From positions 1 to 64,000 of the forward strand of contig JAICLZ010000011.1 of assembly GCA_025929535.1 (NCBI GenBank): 64,000 bases of DNA. Direction: 5' to 3'. The stretch comes from Gemmatimonadaceae bacterium (GTDB taxonomy: Bacteria; Gemmatimonadota; Gemmatimonadetes; Gemmatimonadales; Gemmatimonadaceae). Both the position numbers and the translations under genes were made by a program. Below, piece after piece: positions 1 through 9,672 of the stretch. The notes under the pieces were generated by a model that was not told where the DNA came from, searched no databases, and saw only the letters and a program-made list of their open reading frames with translations. Each line of letters begins with the position of its first letter. Position 1 is the first letter of the stretch.

Positions 1-259
1 GACGTTCGGCAACCTCATGGTCGATCTCCGTGCGATGAGCGCGAAGCTCGTCGATCGGGGCGAGCGCATCGTGATGGAGGTGACCGGGGTGGAGCGCGGA
101 GAGGCGCGCGATCTGATCGATCGTGCGGGCGGAAGCGTGCGCACCGCGATCGTCATGCAGCAGCGTGCGCTCTCGCGCGAGCAGGCCGAGCGCGCGCTGC
201 GCGACGCGGGCGGCGTCGTGCGACGGGTGCTTCCGCACGCGCCGCCTCCGGTCGAGTGA
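1..259 (+). CDS. murQ: N-acetylmuramic acid 6-phosphate etherase, C-terminal end (partial)
   Basis: Only the last ~85 codons are in the window; the reading frame is open from base 2 and stops with TGA at 257-259. The stretch reading F-G-N-L-M-V-D-L-R-A followed by S-A-K-L-V-D-R matches the conserved MurQ C-terminal segment, and the distal A-I-V-M-Q-Q motif with an A-x-x-x-L helix is also typical. MurQ is a cytoplasmic lyase that removes the lactyl ether of MurNAc-6-phosphate to give GlcNAc-6-phosphate in cell-wall recycling. The stop overlaps the GTG of anmK by 4 bp (GTGA), so the two are translationally coupled. The anmK-nagZ context strongly supports the call even though the SIS domain lies outside the window. 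Confidence 0.85.
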   Translation, partial: TFGNLMVDLRAMSAKLVDRGERIVMEVTGVERGEARDLIDRAGGSVRTAIVMQQRALSREQAERALRDAGGVVRRVLPHAPPPVE

Positions 260-1416
260 GCGATGCTCGCGCGGGCAACGGCACCGGGAGTGAGGTGCTC
301 GTGGGGCTGATGTCCGGCACCTCGGCAGACGGCATCTCGGCTGCCGCCGTGCGCTTCGATGGCGGGAGTGCGGCATCGCCGAACGCGACGCTGCTCGCGT
401 ATCACGAGCAGCCGTATGCGAGCGCGCAGCGCGATCGGCTCCTGCGCGCGCTGGACGGCGCGTCGCTCGCGAAGCTCGCGCGCCTCGATTTCGAGCTCGG
501 TGCATGGCTCGCGGACGCCGCGCTCGCGGTGATCGGCGTGGCCGGGCTCGTGCCGCGTGGCGTACGCGCGATCGCATCGCATGGACACACGATCTGGCAC
601 GAGGCGCCGCTCGCGACCTGGCAGATCGGACAGAGCGCCGTGGTCGCCGAGCGCACGGGCATCGATGTCATCTCCGATTTTCGCGTGCGCGATGTCGCTG
701 CCGGAGGGCAGGGCGCACCGCTCGTCGCGATCGCGGACCGGCTGCTCTTTGGAGCGGATGGAGCCTGGCGCGCCCTCCAGAACGTTGGCGGCATCGCAAA
801 CGTGAGCGTGGTGCCGCCGCGCGGCATCGATGCGCCGGTCGTTGCCTTCGACACCGGTCCGGGCGTTGCGATCATCGATGGTGTGGTGCGTGCGCTGGCG
901 CCCGGGCTCGCCTACGATGTGGACGGTGCGCTCGCCAGGCGTGGCACGGCGATCGAGAGCGTCGTTGCCGACTCGTTGAGCGAGGCGTACTTCGCGTCGC
1001 CACCGCCCAAGTCCACGGGGCGGGAGTTGTTCAATCGCGCGTACATCGCGCGCTTCATCGAGCGCTGCCGCGCCGCGAGCGCGCGCGCCACGAGCGAGGA
1101 TGTCGTTGCGACGGCGGTGGCCTTCACGGCGCGATCGATCGCGGATGCGTACCGCCGCTTCATCACCGCGCCGATCGCCGACGTGGTGGTCTCCGGCGGT
1201 GGCGCGCGAAATCCTGCATTGGTGGACGCGCTCACCGCCGCGCTCGCGCCGCTGCCGGTCAGGATGTTCGACTCCGTCTTCTTCAACGGAGACGCGAAGG
1301 AAGCTGTTGCCTTCGCCTTCCTCGGCCGGCTCTTTCTCGAGCGACGCGCGGCGAACGTCGCGGCGGCCACCGGCGCGCGTGGCCCGCGCGTGCTCGGCAA
1401 GCTGACGCCCGCGTGA
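256..1416 (+). CDS. anmK: Anhydro-N-acetylmuramic acid kinase
   Basis: A 386-residue protein of normal family length, GTG start overlapping the murQ stop. AnmK hydrolyses the 1,6-anhydro ring of anhMurNAc and phosphorylates it with ATP to MurNAc-6-phosphate, the MurQ substrate. The N-terminal phosphate loop reads G-L-M-S-G-T-S-A-D-G; S-H-G-H-T and G-Q-G-A-P-L-V follow, then N-V-G-G-I-A-N and F-D-T-G-P-G, whose Asp199 corresponds to the family catalytic aspartate. The C-terminal V-S-G-G-G-A-R-N and the distal D-A-K-E-A motif are present. Mild oddity: the first loop has Ser where most homologues have Asp (D-G-I-S rather than D-G-I-D). Part of murQ-anmK-nagZ-symporter. Confidence 0.95.
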   Translation: MSDARAGNGTGSEVLVGLMSGTSADGISAAAVRFDGGSAASPNATLLAYHEQPYASAQRDRLLRALDGASLAKLARLDFELGAWLADAALAVIGVAGLVPRGVRAIASHGHTIWHEAPLATWQIGQSAVVAERTGIDVISDFRVRDVAAGGQGAPLVAIADRLLFGADGAWRALQNVGGIANVSVVPPRGIDAPVVAFDTGPGVAIIDGVVRALAPGLAYDVDGALARRGTAIESVVADSLSEAYFASPPPKSTGRELFNRAYIARFIERCRAASARATSEDVVATAVAFTARSIADAYRRFITAPIADVVVSGGGARNPALVDALTAALAPLPVRMFDSVFFNGDAKEAVAFAFLGRLFLERRAANVAAATGARGPRVLGKLTPA

Positions 1417-1441
1417 AAGCGCCGCGCCTGAGCGCCCGCTC

Positions 1442-2890
1442 GTGAGCGCCGCCGCGCTGCTGCTCCCCGCGATTCGCTGGGATGCGAACCATGGCTTCGG
1501 CGCCGAGCAGGCGTCGATCGACAAGGCGCTCGCACTTGGCGTGGGCGGATTCATTCTGTTCGGCGGCGACCAGGAGCGCGTGCGCGCGCTCACGAAGGAG
1601 CTGCGCCAGAAGTCGCGCGTGCCGCTGCTGATCGCTGCCGATCTGGAGCGGGGCGCGGGACAGCAGTTCTCGGGCGCGACCGGCCTCCCGCCGCTCGCGG
1701 CCATCGCCTCGCTCGACGATGCCGACGCGGTGCGGCGCGCGGCGCGGCTCACCGCGCGCGAGGCGCGCACGCTCGGGCTCAACTGGGATCTCGCGCCCGT
1801 GTGCGATCTGGACATCCTGCCCGAGAATCCGATCGTCGGCACGCGATCGCTGGGCAGCGACTCACGCAAGGTCGCGCTTCTCGCGCAGGCCTGGGTTCAG
1901 GCGTGCCAGGCAGAGGGTGTGCTCGCGTGTGCCAAGCACTTTCCCGGGCACGGGCGCACGCTCACCGATTCGCACGCGGGGCTGCCCGTGGTCAGTGCGT
2001 CGCGCGCCGAGCTGATGGAGCACGACCTTGCGCCCTTCCGTGCGGCCATCGAGGCCGGCGTCGCCGGCGTGATGACCGCGCACGTGTCGTATCCCGCGCT
2101 CGACGCGAGCGGCGCGCCCGCGACGATGTCGCGCGAGATGCTGCAGTGGCTGCTGCGCCAGCAGATGCGCTTCGATGGGCTGATCGTGACGGACGCGATG
2201 ATCATGCAGGGCGCGATCGCGGAGCACGGCGAGGCGGAAGCCGCGATTCTCGCGCTCGATGCCGGCTGCGATCTGCTGCTGTATCCGGGGGATCTCGAGG
2301 TGGTGTCGAGCGCGATCGACCGCGCGGTCGCGACGCACCGGCTCGACTCGGGGCGCATCCAGGCATCGCTGCGCAGGCGTCTCAAGTGGGCGCAGTGGTC
2401 GTCGCCTCCCAACGAATATCGCCGGCCATCGGGCACCGACGTCCTGTGGGGCGCGCAGCTGGCGGACCGCGTGATCCAGGTGGTGCACGGCGCGCCGCCG
2501 GTGCTGCGCGCGCCGCTCGACATCGTGATCGTCGACGACGATCTCGGCGGCCCCTATCCTCCGCCCTCGCGCGAGACACTGCTCGATACGATGTTCGATG
2601 CGGGGTGGAAGGCGCGGCGGCTCGAGAAGTTCGATCCCGCGTCGCGAAATGATTCCGTGATCGCGCTCTTCGGCGAGACGCGCGCGTGGAAGGGGCGTGT
2701 GGGCTACAGCGATGCGGCCCTGGCGGCGGTGCGCGAGGCGTGCGATGCGCGGCCGAACGCGACGGTGATTCAGTTCGCGCATCCGCGCGTCGCGACACAA
2801 CTCAGATTCGCCCGGTGCGTCGTGAGCGCGTGGGGTGGTGAGGCCGCGATGCAGAGCGCCGCGGCCCGCTGGATCATGCGCGCGCGATAG
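1442..2890 (+). CDS. nagZ: Beta-N-acetylglucosaminidase, GH3 family (NagZ)
   Basis: 482 residues, GTG start, 25 bp after anmK. A GH3 TIM barrel is evident: the A-K-H-F-P-G-H-G motif (His166, His170), the catalytic-loop D-S-H (His178) and the nucleophile in V-T-D-A-M (Asp251). The His-for-acid/base arrangement is the NagZ signature. No signal peptide is visible, so it should act in the cytosol, removing GlcNAc from GlcNAc-anhMurNAc muropeptides and feeding AnmK and MurQ. It is longer than E. coli NagZ (~340 aa) because of a ~140-residue C-terminal domain, resembling the two-domain Bacillus-type enzymes. The domain-2 region has no obvious catalytic residues. Confidence 0.92.
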   Translation: MSAAALLLPAIRWDANHGFGAEQASIDKALALGVGGFILFGGDQERVRALTKELRQKSRVPLLIAADLERGAGQQFSGATGLPPLAAIASLDDADAVRRAARLTAREARTLGLNWDLAPVCDLDILPENPIVGTRSLGSDSRKVALLAQAWVQACQAEGVLACAKHFPGHGRTLTDSHAGLPVVSASRAELMEHDLAPFRAAIEAGVAGVMTAHVSYPALDASGAPATMSREMLQWLLRQQMRFDGLIVTDAMIMQGAIAEHGEAEAAILALDAGCDLLLYPGDLEVVSSAIDRAVATHRLDSGRIQASLRRRLKWAQWSSPPNEYRRPSGTDVLWGAQLADRVIQVVHGAPPVLRAPLDIVIVDDDLGGPYPPPSRETLLDTMFDAGWKARRLEKFDPASRNDSVIALFGETRAWKGRVGYSDAALAAVREACDARPNATVIQFAHPRVATQLRFARCVVSAWGGEAAMQSAAARWIMRAR

Positions 2891-2891
2891 C

Positions 2892-4616
2892 GTGCGCCCC
2901 ATAGATTGGACGGTCGTCGCGGTCTACATGACCGCGACCCTCGCGATCGGGCTCTGGCTCGCGCGCCGCGCCTCGCGATCGCTCGAGGACTTCTTCGTCG
3001 GGGGACGCACGATTCCCTGGTGGCTTGCCGGCGCCTCGATGGCCGCGATCACCTTCAGTGTCGACACGCCGCTCTACGTGAGCGGTCTCGTGATCGGGCG
3101 CGGCATCGCGGGCAACTGGGAATGGTGGTCGTTCGTCGTCGCGCACGTGTCGATGATCTACCTGTTCGCGCGCCTCTGGCGGCGTGCCGGGATCCTCACC
3201 GACTACGAGCTCACGGAGCTGCGCTACGGGCGCAAGGCGGCGGCCGTGCTTCGCGGCACCGGCGCCTTCCTGTTCGCGCTGCCGATCAACGCGATCAGCA
3301 TCGCCTACGGCATGCTCGCGATGCGGAAGGTCGCCGACGCGCTCGGCATCTGGACGCAGCTGGGGCTCGCCGGCGACGCGCAGAAGGTGCAGGCGGTGGT
3401 GCTGATCGCCGCGATCGTGCTGCTCTACGCGGCCTTCAGCGGACTGTGGGGCGTCGTCACGACGGATTTCTTCCAGCTCGCGCTCGCGCTGATCGGGGCC
3501 GTGGTGGTCGCGAAGTACGCGCTGCACGAGATCGGCGGAATAGCGGTGCTTCCCGCGAAGCTCGCGGCCGCGGGGAAGGGAGATCATCTCGCCTTCTTCC
3601 CGTCGGTCGGGAGCGCGCTCCTGCCGCTGCCCACGTTTCTCGCCTACATCTCGATCCAGTGGTGGGCGTACAAGGGTGCCGATGGCGGCGGCCAGTTCGT
3701 GCAGCGGCTCGTGTCCGTTCCGTCGGAGAAGGATGCGGAGAAGGCCGCGTGGCTCTTCAACATCATCAACTACGTCGTACGCTGCTGGCCATGGATCATG
3801 GCGGCGCTGATCGCGATGCTCGTGCTGCCGGGGCTCGCCGATCGCGAGATGGCCTATCCGCTGCTCATGAAGCGCTACCTCCCGGCGGGGATGCTCGGCC
3901 TCGTCTTCGCGTCGCTCGTGGCGGCGTTCATGTCGTCGGTGAGTGCCCAGGTGAACTGGGGCGCGAGCTACCTCGTGAACGACGTGTACCGCCGCTTCCT
4001 CGCGCCGAAGGCGTCCGATCGCTCGCTCGTGTGGGCGGGCCGGCTCGCGTCGCTCATCATCACGGCGGTCGCATCGTTCGTCGCCTTCAACCTGCATAGC
4101 ATCGGCGAGACCTTCCGGCTCCTGATCGCGCTCGGCACCGGCACGGGTGCGGTGCTCATCCTGCGCTGGTTCTGGTGGCGGATCAACGTGTGGGCGGAGA
4201 TCGCGGCGCTCGTCGGGAGCGTGCTCGTGGCCGCGCTCATTTATTCGGTGCCCTCACTTCGCGCGCTGGAGTTCGGCATTCGCGAGACGGGAATGGCAGC
4301 CGTGGTCACCGCGCTCTGGCTCACGGTGATGTGGCTGACCCCCCCCGAGAGCGACGAGACGCTCGATGCCTTCTATTCCCGCGCGCGGCCGGGCGGCGCA
4401 TGGGGCCCCGTTCGCGCGCGCACGGGAATCGCCCCACGCCAGCATCTCGCGAGCGATGTGCGCCGCGTGTTCGCCGGCGTGGCCGCGCTGCTCGGCGTCA
4501 ACATCACGATCGGGGCGGGGCTGCTGCAGCAATGGAGCGTCGCGCTCACGGCGGCGGTGGTCGCGTGCGGCGGCATTTTGTATTTGCGACGCGCGCGAAT
4601 GCCCTTCGCGGAGTGA
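2892..4616 (+). CDS. Sodium:solute symporter (SSS family)
   Basis: 574 residues from GTG 2892, one base after the nagZ stop; the frame is open further upstream but that would overlap nagZ. The chain is almost entirely hydrophobic helices (about 13). The N-terminal D-W-x-V-V-x-V-Y-M helix, the F-F-V-G-G-R motif and the W-W-L-A-G-A-S segment are typical of the SSS family. It is an inner-membrane Na+-coupled importer. Substrate is not readable from sequence; its place behind murQ-anmK-nagZ suggests a cell-wall amino sugar such as GlcNAc, MurNAc or anhMurNAc, which would replace AmpG or a PTS. That assignment is inference from context. Confidence 0.88.
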   Translation: MRPIDWTVVAVYMTATLAIGLWLARRASRSLEDFFVGGRTIPWWLAGASMAAITFSVDTPLYVSGLVIGRGIAGNWEWWSFVVAHVSMIYLFARLWRRAGILTDYELTELRYGRKAAAVLRGTGAFLFALPINAISIAYGMLAMRKVADALGIWTQLGLAGDAQKVQAVVLIAAIVLLYAAFSGLWGVVTTDFFQLALALIGAVVVAKYALHEIGGIAVLPAKLAAAGKGDHLAFFPSVGSALLPLPTFLAYISIQWWAYKGADGGGQFVQRLVSVPSEKDAEKAAWLFNIINYVVRCWPWIMAALIAMLVLPGLADREMAYPLLMKRYLPAGMLGLVFASLVAAFMSSVSAQVNWGASYLVNDVYRRFLAPKASDRSLVWAGRLASLIITAVASFVAFNLHSIGETFRLLIALGTGTGAVLILRWFWWRINVWAEIAALVGSVLVAALIYSVPSLRALEFGIRETGMAAVVTALWLTVMWLTPPESDETLDAFYSRARPGGAWGPVRARTGIAPRQHLASDVRRVFAGVAALLGVNITIGAGLLQQWSVALTAAVVACGGILYLRRARMPFAE

Positions 4617-4694
4617 AGAATTCCTCGGTTGAAGGATCCGAATGATGGATACGGACGAACGGCTCGCGTGTCGGCCGTGGAGTCGCATGCACCT

Positions 4695-4723
4695 CTGGCA
4701 TTCGCAAGAGCTTCTGGTATGAT
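4695..4723 (+). promoter_or_regulatory. Possible sigma70-like promoter for the CheB/CheR kinase
   Basis: CTGGCA at 4695-4700, a 17 bp spacer and TATGAT at 4718-4723 lie about 110 bp upstream of the start at 4833, in an intergenic stretch (4617-4832) that is visibly more AT-rich. The -35 is weak. No terminator hairpin was found for the preceding operon. Confidence 0.3.
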
Positions 4724-4832
4724 TTGAGCGTTGGGGACGGTATGACGAGAAAATCGCCACGCGAGGGCTCTTGACGCCGAGAAGAGCAATAATAGATGCG
4801 GCCCAGCGGCCCAGCCCGATCGTGATCCATCG

Positions 4833-7800
4833 GTGACGGACGTCTCACCGCCACCGATGGTGGGCATTGGCGCCTCCGCTGGCGGACTCGACGCGTTCAA
4901 ACGGCTCGTAGAGAACCTGCCGCCGGATGCCGGTCTGGCATACCTGTTCGTGCAGCATCTCGATCCTCTGCACGACAGCGCGCTGCCCGAGATACTGGGG
5001 CGCGCAGCACACATTCCGGTGGTCGCCGCCGAGAATCACATGCGGGTCGAGGCCGACCACGCGTACGTGATCCCGCCCAACAAGACGATGACCGTGACGG
5101 ACGGGCACCTGCGCTTGATGCCGCGGCAAAAGGATGGCAGGCCGCATCTCCCGATCGACACGTTCCTTGTCTCACTCGCGGACGTGCATGGCAGCGGTGC
5201 CGTTGCGGTCATTCTCTCGGGCGCCGGCTCTGACGGCGCTCGCGGGATCGAGGCAATCAAGGAAGCGGGCGGGATCACGATGGCGCAGGATGCTGCCTCC
5301 GCCAGCTACCCCAGCATGCCCGAAGCTGCCGAAGCCACGGGGTGCGTGGACTTCGTCCTCACCCCCGAAGGGATCGCCGAGCAGCTCGCGAGGCTCGGCA
5401 AGCACGTGTCGCTGCACGGGTGGGATGCTGCCGCGGCTGAAAATGTGCCCCATGATGATGAAGACGAGCTGCACAAGATCTTCGTGCTTCTGAAGAACAA
5501 GACGGGAGTGGACTTCCAGCACTATCGGCGCGGTACCGTGCACCGGCGAATCCTGCGACGCATGATGGTGCACCGGCACGAGTCGAGGAGCGACTATCTC
5601 GACTTCCTCCGGGCAGAGCCGTCCGAGATAGATGTGCTGTATGAGGATTTGCTGATCGGGGTGACGAGCTTCTTCCGCGATCCCGAGGTGTTCGACGCGC
5701 TGCAGAGCACGGGCTTTCGGGAGATGATGAAGCGGCACGATCCCGACAGGCCCGTGCGCGCGTGGGTCGCAGGATGTTCGGGCGGCGAGGAGGCCTATTC
5801 GCTGGCAATGGCACTGATCGAATTCCTCGGCGACTCCGCCCCGGAAACAGCCATACAGATCTTCGGCACGGATTTGAACGAGACCGCCGTCTCGAGAGCC
5901 CGCGCCGGTCTCTATCCCGAAGGGATCAGCAAGGACGTATCCCGGGATCGGCTTCAGCGCTTTTTTACCTCGGAGAACGGGGGGTATCGGATCAACAAGA
6001 CGGTTCGCGACCTCTGCGTCTTTTCACGGCAGAACCTCGTGCGTGACCCGCCGTTTTCGCACCTGGACCTCATCAGCTGCCGGAATGTGCTCATCTACCT
6101 GGAGCCGATCCTGCAGCGTCGACTGTTCCCGATTTTCCACTACGCCTTGGAACCGAACGGTCTCCTGTTGCTGGGAAGCGCCGAATCGGCTCGGTCAGCG
6201 TCCGAGTTCTTCGAGCCCCTGAACTCCGTGGGAAAGCGACAGAGAATCTATCAGCGGCGATCGACGCCGACGCGCCCCCTCGACGTCGATTTCGTGCCGC
6301 ACCGCGACGAGTTGTCCCGAGTTGGGAAAGCGACGCAGAACCGCCTGCGGTCCTCGCGACTTTCCGCACCGGCCACACCCGGGGACGCGGTGAACAGCGA
6401 AGCTGACCGCCTCGTGCTGAATCGGTTCGCACCCGCGGGTGTCGTGATCAACGAGCACATGGAGATCACCCAGTTCCGCGGGAATACCGGGGACTTCTTG
6501 GAACACCCGGACGGAGCGGCCAGCCTGCAGCTCTTCAAGCTCGCCCGTCCGGAGCTCGTGATGCCGCTCCGCGCGGCCATTCGCACCGCGAGCGTGGAGC
6601 GACGACTCGTTCGAGAGGGACAGATCGCTCTGGGACGCAACCTTGCCGGCAGCACGGCAGGTGAACACGCAGATGCCAGCGGCGTTGAGAACGCAGACAA
6701 CGGGGCGGACGGGAAGACGGATGCCGATGCGAAGACGGATGCCGATGCGGTGACGTACGTTGCGATCGAAGTGTTACCCTTTCGATCGCCCTCCAGTGGC
6801 GCGCAGTTCTATGTCGTGCTGTTCGAGGTCGAGCACGAATCGCCCACTCCTGATGGCGACTCGCGTGCGGGCAAGCGTCGCGGCGCCAAGCCCGCCAAGG
6901 CTGACGCGCAAGCACGGCGACGGGGCGGGACCAAAGAGATTCGCGCACTGCGTGAAGAGAACGCCGCAACCAAACGGTACCTTCAGGCGATCGTCGAGGA
7001 GCACGAAGCCGCGAATGAGGAGCTGCGCGCTGCGAACGAGGAAATCCAGTCCGCCAACGAGGAACTGCAAAGCACGAACGAGGAGCTCGAGACGACCAAG
7101 GAGGAAGTACAGTCGACGAATGAGGAGCTGACCACGGTCAACGAGGAATTGAAGCATCGGAACAGGGATCTTCAGTCGCTCTCCAGCGATCTGATGAACG
7201 TACTGTCCAGTACCACCATTCCAATCATCATCGTTGGCCGCGACCTCAGGCTCCGCAGATTCACCCCCGCCAGCGATCGGGTGATGAAGGTGATTCCGAC
7301 CGACGCCGGACGCCCGATCGGCGACGTCAGACTTCTCGTTCCGCTTCCAAATCTCGAGCAGTTGATCCTTCACACGATCGAGACTCTCGCGATCAGTCAA
7401 CAGGAAGTTGAAGGGGAGAATGGCCGCTGGTGGGAATTGACCATCCGTCCCTACCTCACCGTGGATCGCCGGGTGGACGGCGCGACGCTCGTCTTCAGTG
7501 ACATCGACGCGACCAAACGCTTCGGCATGCAGGCAGTGGCGGCAACGCAGGCCCGGCAGGAGCTGCTGGCGGCGGCTGAGGTCGCGCGCGATGAGGCGGA
7601 CCGAGGGCGCGAATTAGCCGAAGCCGCCAACAAGCTCAAGAGCACCTTCCTGGCGAGCATCAGTCACGACCTGCGAACGCCGCTGAACGCCATCTCCGGT
7701 TACACGGAGCTTGTCTCGATGGGCATCCGCGGTCCGGTGACTTCGGAACAGCAGCAGGACCTGGCTCGCATCACGCGGAGCGCCCGTCATCTGCTCTCGT

Positions 7801-8432
7801 TGATCAACGACATTCTGAACTTCGCCAAAGTTGAGGCGGGACAACTCGATTATCGTATCGCCGACGTCGATGTCGTACCGATAGCGAAGGAGCTGGCTGA
7901 GCTCGTTGCCTCGCAGATGATGAAGAAGTCGCTCGCCTTCGAGTTTTCTGACGGCGACGAATTGAAAGAGACTGCGAACGGCGAGATAGTTGTGCGTGCC
8001 GATTCGGAAAAGCTCCGCCAGATCCTTCTGAACCTGCTCACGAATGCCGTGAAGTTCACTGCCCCAGGTGGACGCATCGGCATCGCGTGCGAGACGAACG
8101 GACGCGACGACGGGCGCGACGACGTGGTGCGAATAGTCGTGTGGGATACGGGCGTCGGGATCGCATCCGACCAACAAGAGCATATCTTCGAGCCATTCGT
8201 GCAGGTGAATCGTGGGCTCACGAGCCCGCCTCCCGAGGGCGTTGGCCTGGGGCTCGCCATCAGTCGCGATCTGGCGCGCGGGATGAAAGGAAACCTCACG
8301 GTCGAGAGCACCACGGGGCGAGGCTCCCGGTTTACGCTGACTCTTCCGCGAGGGGCGCGAGCTGTGACCGACGCCGAATCCTCGCCGCCCAGCTCCGAGT
8401 TGTCAGGCGACGGATCATTTCCGAAGCCCTGA
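4833..8432 (+). CDS. Hybrid CheB-CheR-PAS-histidine kinase
   Basis: 1199 residues from GTG 4833. Domains in order: CheB methylesterase (about 8-190) with catalytic Ser15 in G-A-S-A-G-G, His42 in Q-H-L-D-P and Asp134 in S-G-A-G-S-D-G; CheR methyltransferase (about 210-480) with T-S-F-F-R-D, A-G-C-S-G-G-E-E-A and S-C-R-N-V; a coiled coil built of N-E-E-L heptads (about 710-780) typical of CheB/CheR hybrids; a PAS domain (about 790-900); and a HisKA/HATPase core with phospho-acceptor His945 (S-H-D-L-R-T-P-L-N), N box, D-T-G-V-G-I-A and G-L-G-L-A. There is no signal peptide or membrane segment and no receiver domain. These proteins couple methylation-type sensing to phosphorelay outside classical chemotaxis; no cognate regulator is adjacent. 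Orientation is convergent with the PP2C gene. Confidence 0.92.
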   Translation: MTDVSPPPMVGIGASAGGLDAFKRLVENLPPDAGLAYLFVQHLDPLHDSALPEILGRAAHIPVVAAENHMRVEADHAYVIPPNKTMTVTDGHLRLMPRQKDGRPHLPIDTFLVSLADVHGSGAVAVILSGAGSDGARGIEAIKEAGGITMAQDAASASYPSMPEAAEATGCVDFVLTPEGIAEQLARLGKHVSLHGWDAAAAENVPHDDEDELHKIFVLLKNKTGVDFQHYRRGTVHRRILRRMMVHRHESRSDYLDFLRAEPSEIDVLYEDLLIGVTSFFRDPEVFDALQSTGFREMMKRHDPDRPVRAWVAGCSGGEEAYSLAMALIEFLGDSAPETAIQIFGTDLNETAVSRARAGLYPEGISKDVSRDRLQRFFTSENGGYRINKTVRDLCVFSRQNLVRDPPFSHLDLISCRNVLIYLEPILQRRLFPIFHYALEPNGLLLLGSAESARSASEFFEPLNSVGKRQRIYQRRSTPTRPLDVDFVPHRDELSRVGKATQNRLRSSRLSAPATPGDAVNSEADRLVLNRFAPAGVVINEHMEITQFRGNTGDFLEHPDGAASLQLFKLARPELVMPLRAAIRTASVERRLVREGQIALGRNLAGSTAGEHADASGVENADNGADGKTDADAKTDADAVTYVAIEVLPFRSPSSGAQFYVVLFEVEHESPTPDGDSRAGKRRGAKPAKADAQARRRGGTKEIRALREENAATKRYLQAIVEEHEAANEELRAANEEIQSANEELQSTNEELETTKEEVQSTNEELTTVNEELKHRNRDLQSLSSDLMNVLSSTTIPIIIVGRDLRLRRFTPASDRVMKVIPTDAGRPIGDVRLLVPLPNLEQLILHTIETLAISQQEVEGENGRWWELTIRPYLTVDRRVDGATLVFSDIDATKRFGMQAVAATQARQELLAAAEVARDEADRGRELAEAANKLKSTFLASISHDLRTPLNAISGYTELVSMGIRGPVTSEQQQDLARITRSARHLLSLINDILNFAKVEAGQLDYRIADVDVVPIAKELAELVASQMMKKSLAFEFSDGDELKETANGEIVVRADSEKLRQILLNLLTNAVKFTAPGGRIGIACETNGRDDGRDDVVRIVVWDTGVGIASDQQEHIFEPFVQVNRGLTSPPPEGVGLGLAISRDLARGMKGNLTVESTTGRGSRFTLTLPRGARAVTDAESSPPSSELSGDGSFPKP

Positions 8433-8441
8433 CCGGGTTCG

Positions 8442-9647
8442 CTACGCGCGAATACCGCTGTCCGCGGCCGTGGGATGCACCGGCTCGGGGTGGGTCCGGT
8501 GGATCACGGTGGTCCTGTAAATGCGCAGCGCGAGCAGCACGGTGATCGCGAGCAAAATCCCCGCGACGAGAAAGAGGATCGAGCGGCCACGCTTGCTCAT
8601 CGGCCGCGGTGTGGCGACAGGCGCCGGAGGCTCGGCCGCTTGCGGCTCGGACTCCGATGCGGGCAACGCAGCCGTGTTGCGACGACGGAAGGGCTTCGTC
8701 GGCCCGTCCGTTGAGCGTTCGCGCGGCGTCGTCGGTGTCGTCGTGCCCGGAAGCGGGAACACCGCGTGGCCCACAGTTTCCGCTTCCTCGGGAGAGATGA
8801 GCCCATCCCCCTCGAAGCGTGCGACGATCACCGTGATGTTGTCGGGTCCGCCGTTCTCGTTGGCGCGGTCGATCAGCTCGCGGCATGCGGTGAGCAGGTC
8901 GCCGTTGCTCTCCTGAAGGATCTCCGCGATCTCGTCCTTTCGCACGAGCCCCGACAGCCCATCGGTGCACAGCACGAGCGTGTCGCCGCGCCGCACCTTC
9001 TGATAGGTGAGATCGATCTTGACCGTGGGCTCGGGACCCAGCGCCTGCAGGATGATGTTCCGCCGCTCGCTGCGCTCCGCCTCTTCGGGTGTCAGCTCGC
9101 CGGCCTCGATCAGCCGCTGCATCAGCGACTGATCCTTCGTGATCTGCAGCGCGACACCGTTGCGCACGAGGTATGCGCGGCTGTCGCCAACCTGCGCCAG
9201 ATACAGCGTGTCGCCGAGCAGCCCCGCGATCGTTGCGGTGGTGCCGAGGCCGCGCGATTCCGGATGCTCGACTGCGTACGCGAAGATCTTCGCGTTCGCG
9301 GATTCCGCCGCCGACTTGATCGCCCGCGCGAACACTTCGGCGTTGCGCTCGGGAGCCGAGCGCCATTGCGCGCGGAGCTCGGCCTGGACGGTGAGAATCG
9401 CGAGCTCGCTCGCCACTTCGCCGGCCGCGGCGCCACCCAGGCCGTCCGCGACCATGAACAACGAGCCATGGCTGCCCACGAGATGCGTGCGCACCTCGGG
9501 CTGCAGCGATGCGTTGTCCGCGGTGAGGTCTGCAACGAGAAACGCATCCTCGTTGTGATCGCGTACACGGCCGACATCGGTTCGGCCGAACACGTTGACG
9601 ATCACTTCACCGGGCACGGCGTCGGGTTGCGGGTTGGCGCTGGTCAC
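8442..9647 (-). CDS. PP2C-family protein Ser/Thr phosphatase with C-terminal membrane anchor
   Basis: 401 residues from GTG 9647; a TTG at 9695 in the same frame would add 16 residues but overlap the kinase gene. PP2C motifs are all present: R-D-H-N-E-D, V-A-D-G-L-G-G, G-T-T-A-T, V-G-D-S-R-A-Y, C-T-D-G-L-S and G-G-P-D-N-I-T, giving the aspartates that bind the two metal ions. After a Pro/Ala-rich linker, a single hydrophobic helix near the C-terminus (about residues 352-376) should anchor it with the catalytic domain in the cytosol. It ends the minus-strand FHA-kinase-phosphatase operon and presumably reverses phosphorylation by the neighbouring kinase. Confidence 0.93.
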   Translation of the reverse strand: MTSANPQPDAVPGEVIVNVFGRTDVGRVRDHNEDAFLVADLTADNASLQPEVRTHLVGSHGSLFMVADGLGGAAAGEVASELAILTVQAELRAQWRSAPERNAEVFARAIKSAAESANAKIFAYAVEHPESRGLGTTATIAGLLGDTLYLAQVGDSRAYLVRNGVALQITKDQSLMQRLIEAGELTPEEAERSERRNIILQALGPEPTVKIDLTYQKVRRGDTLVLCTDGLSGLVRKDEIAEILQESNGDLLTACRELIDRANENGGPDNITVIVARFEGDGLISPEEAETVGHAVFPLPGTTTPTTPRERSTDGPTKPFRRRNTAALPASESEPQAAEPPAPVATPRPMSKRGRSILFLVAGILLAITVLLALRIYRTTVIHRTHPEPVHPTAADSGIRA

Positions 9648-9672
9648 GGATACAAGGTATGCGAAATGGCGC

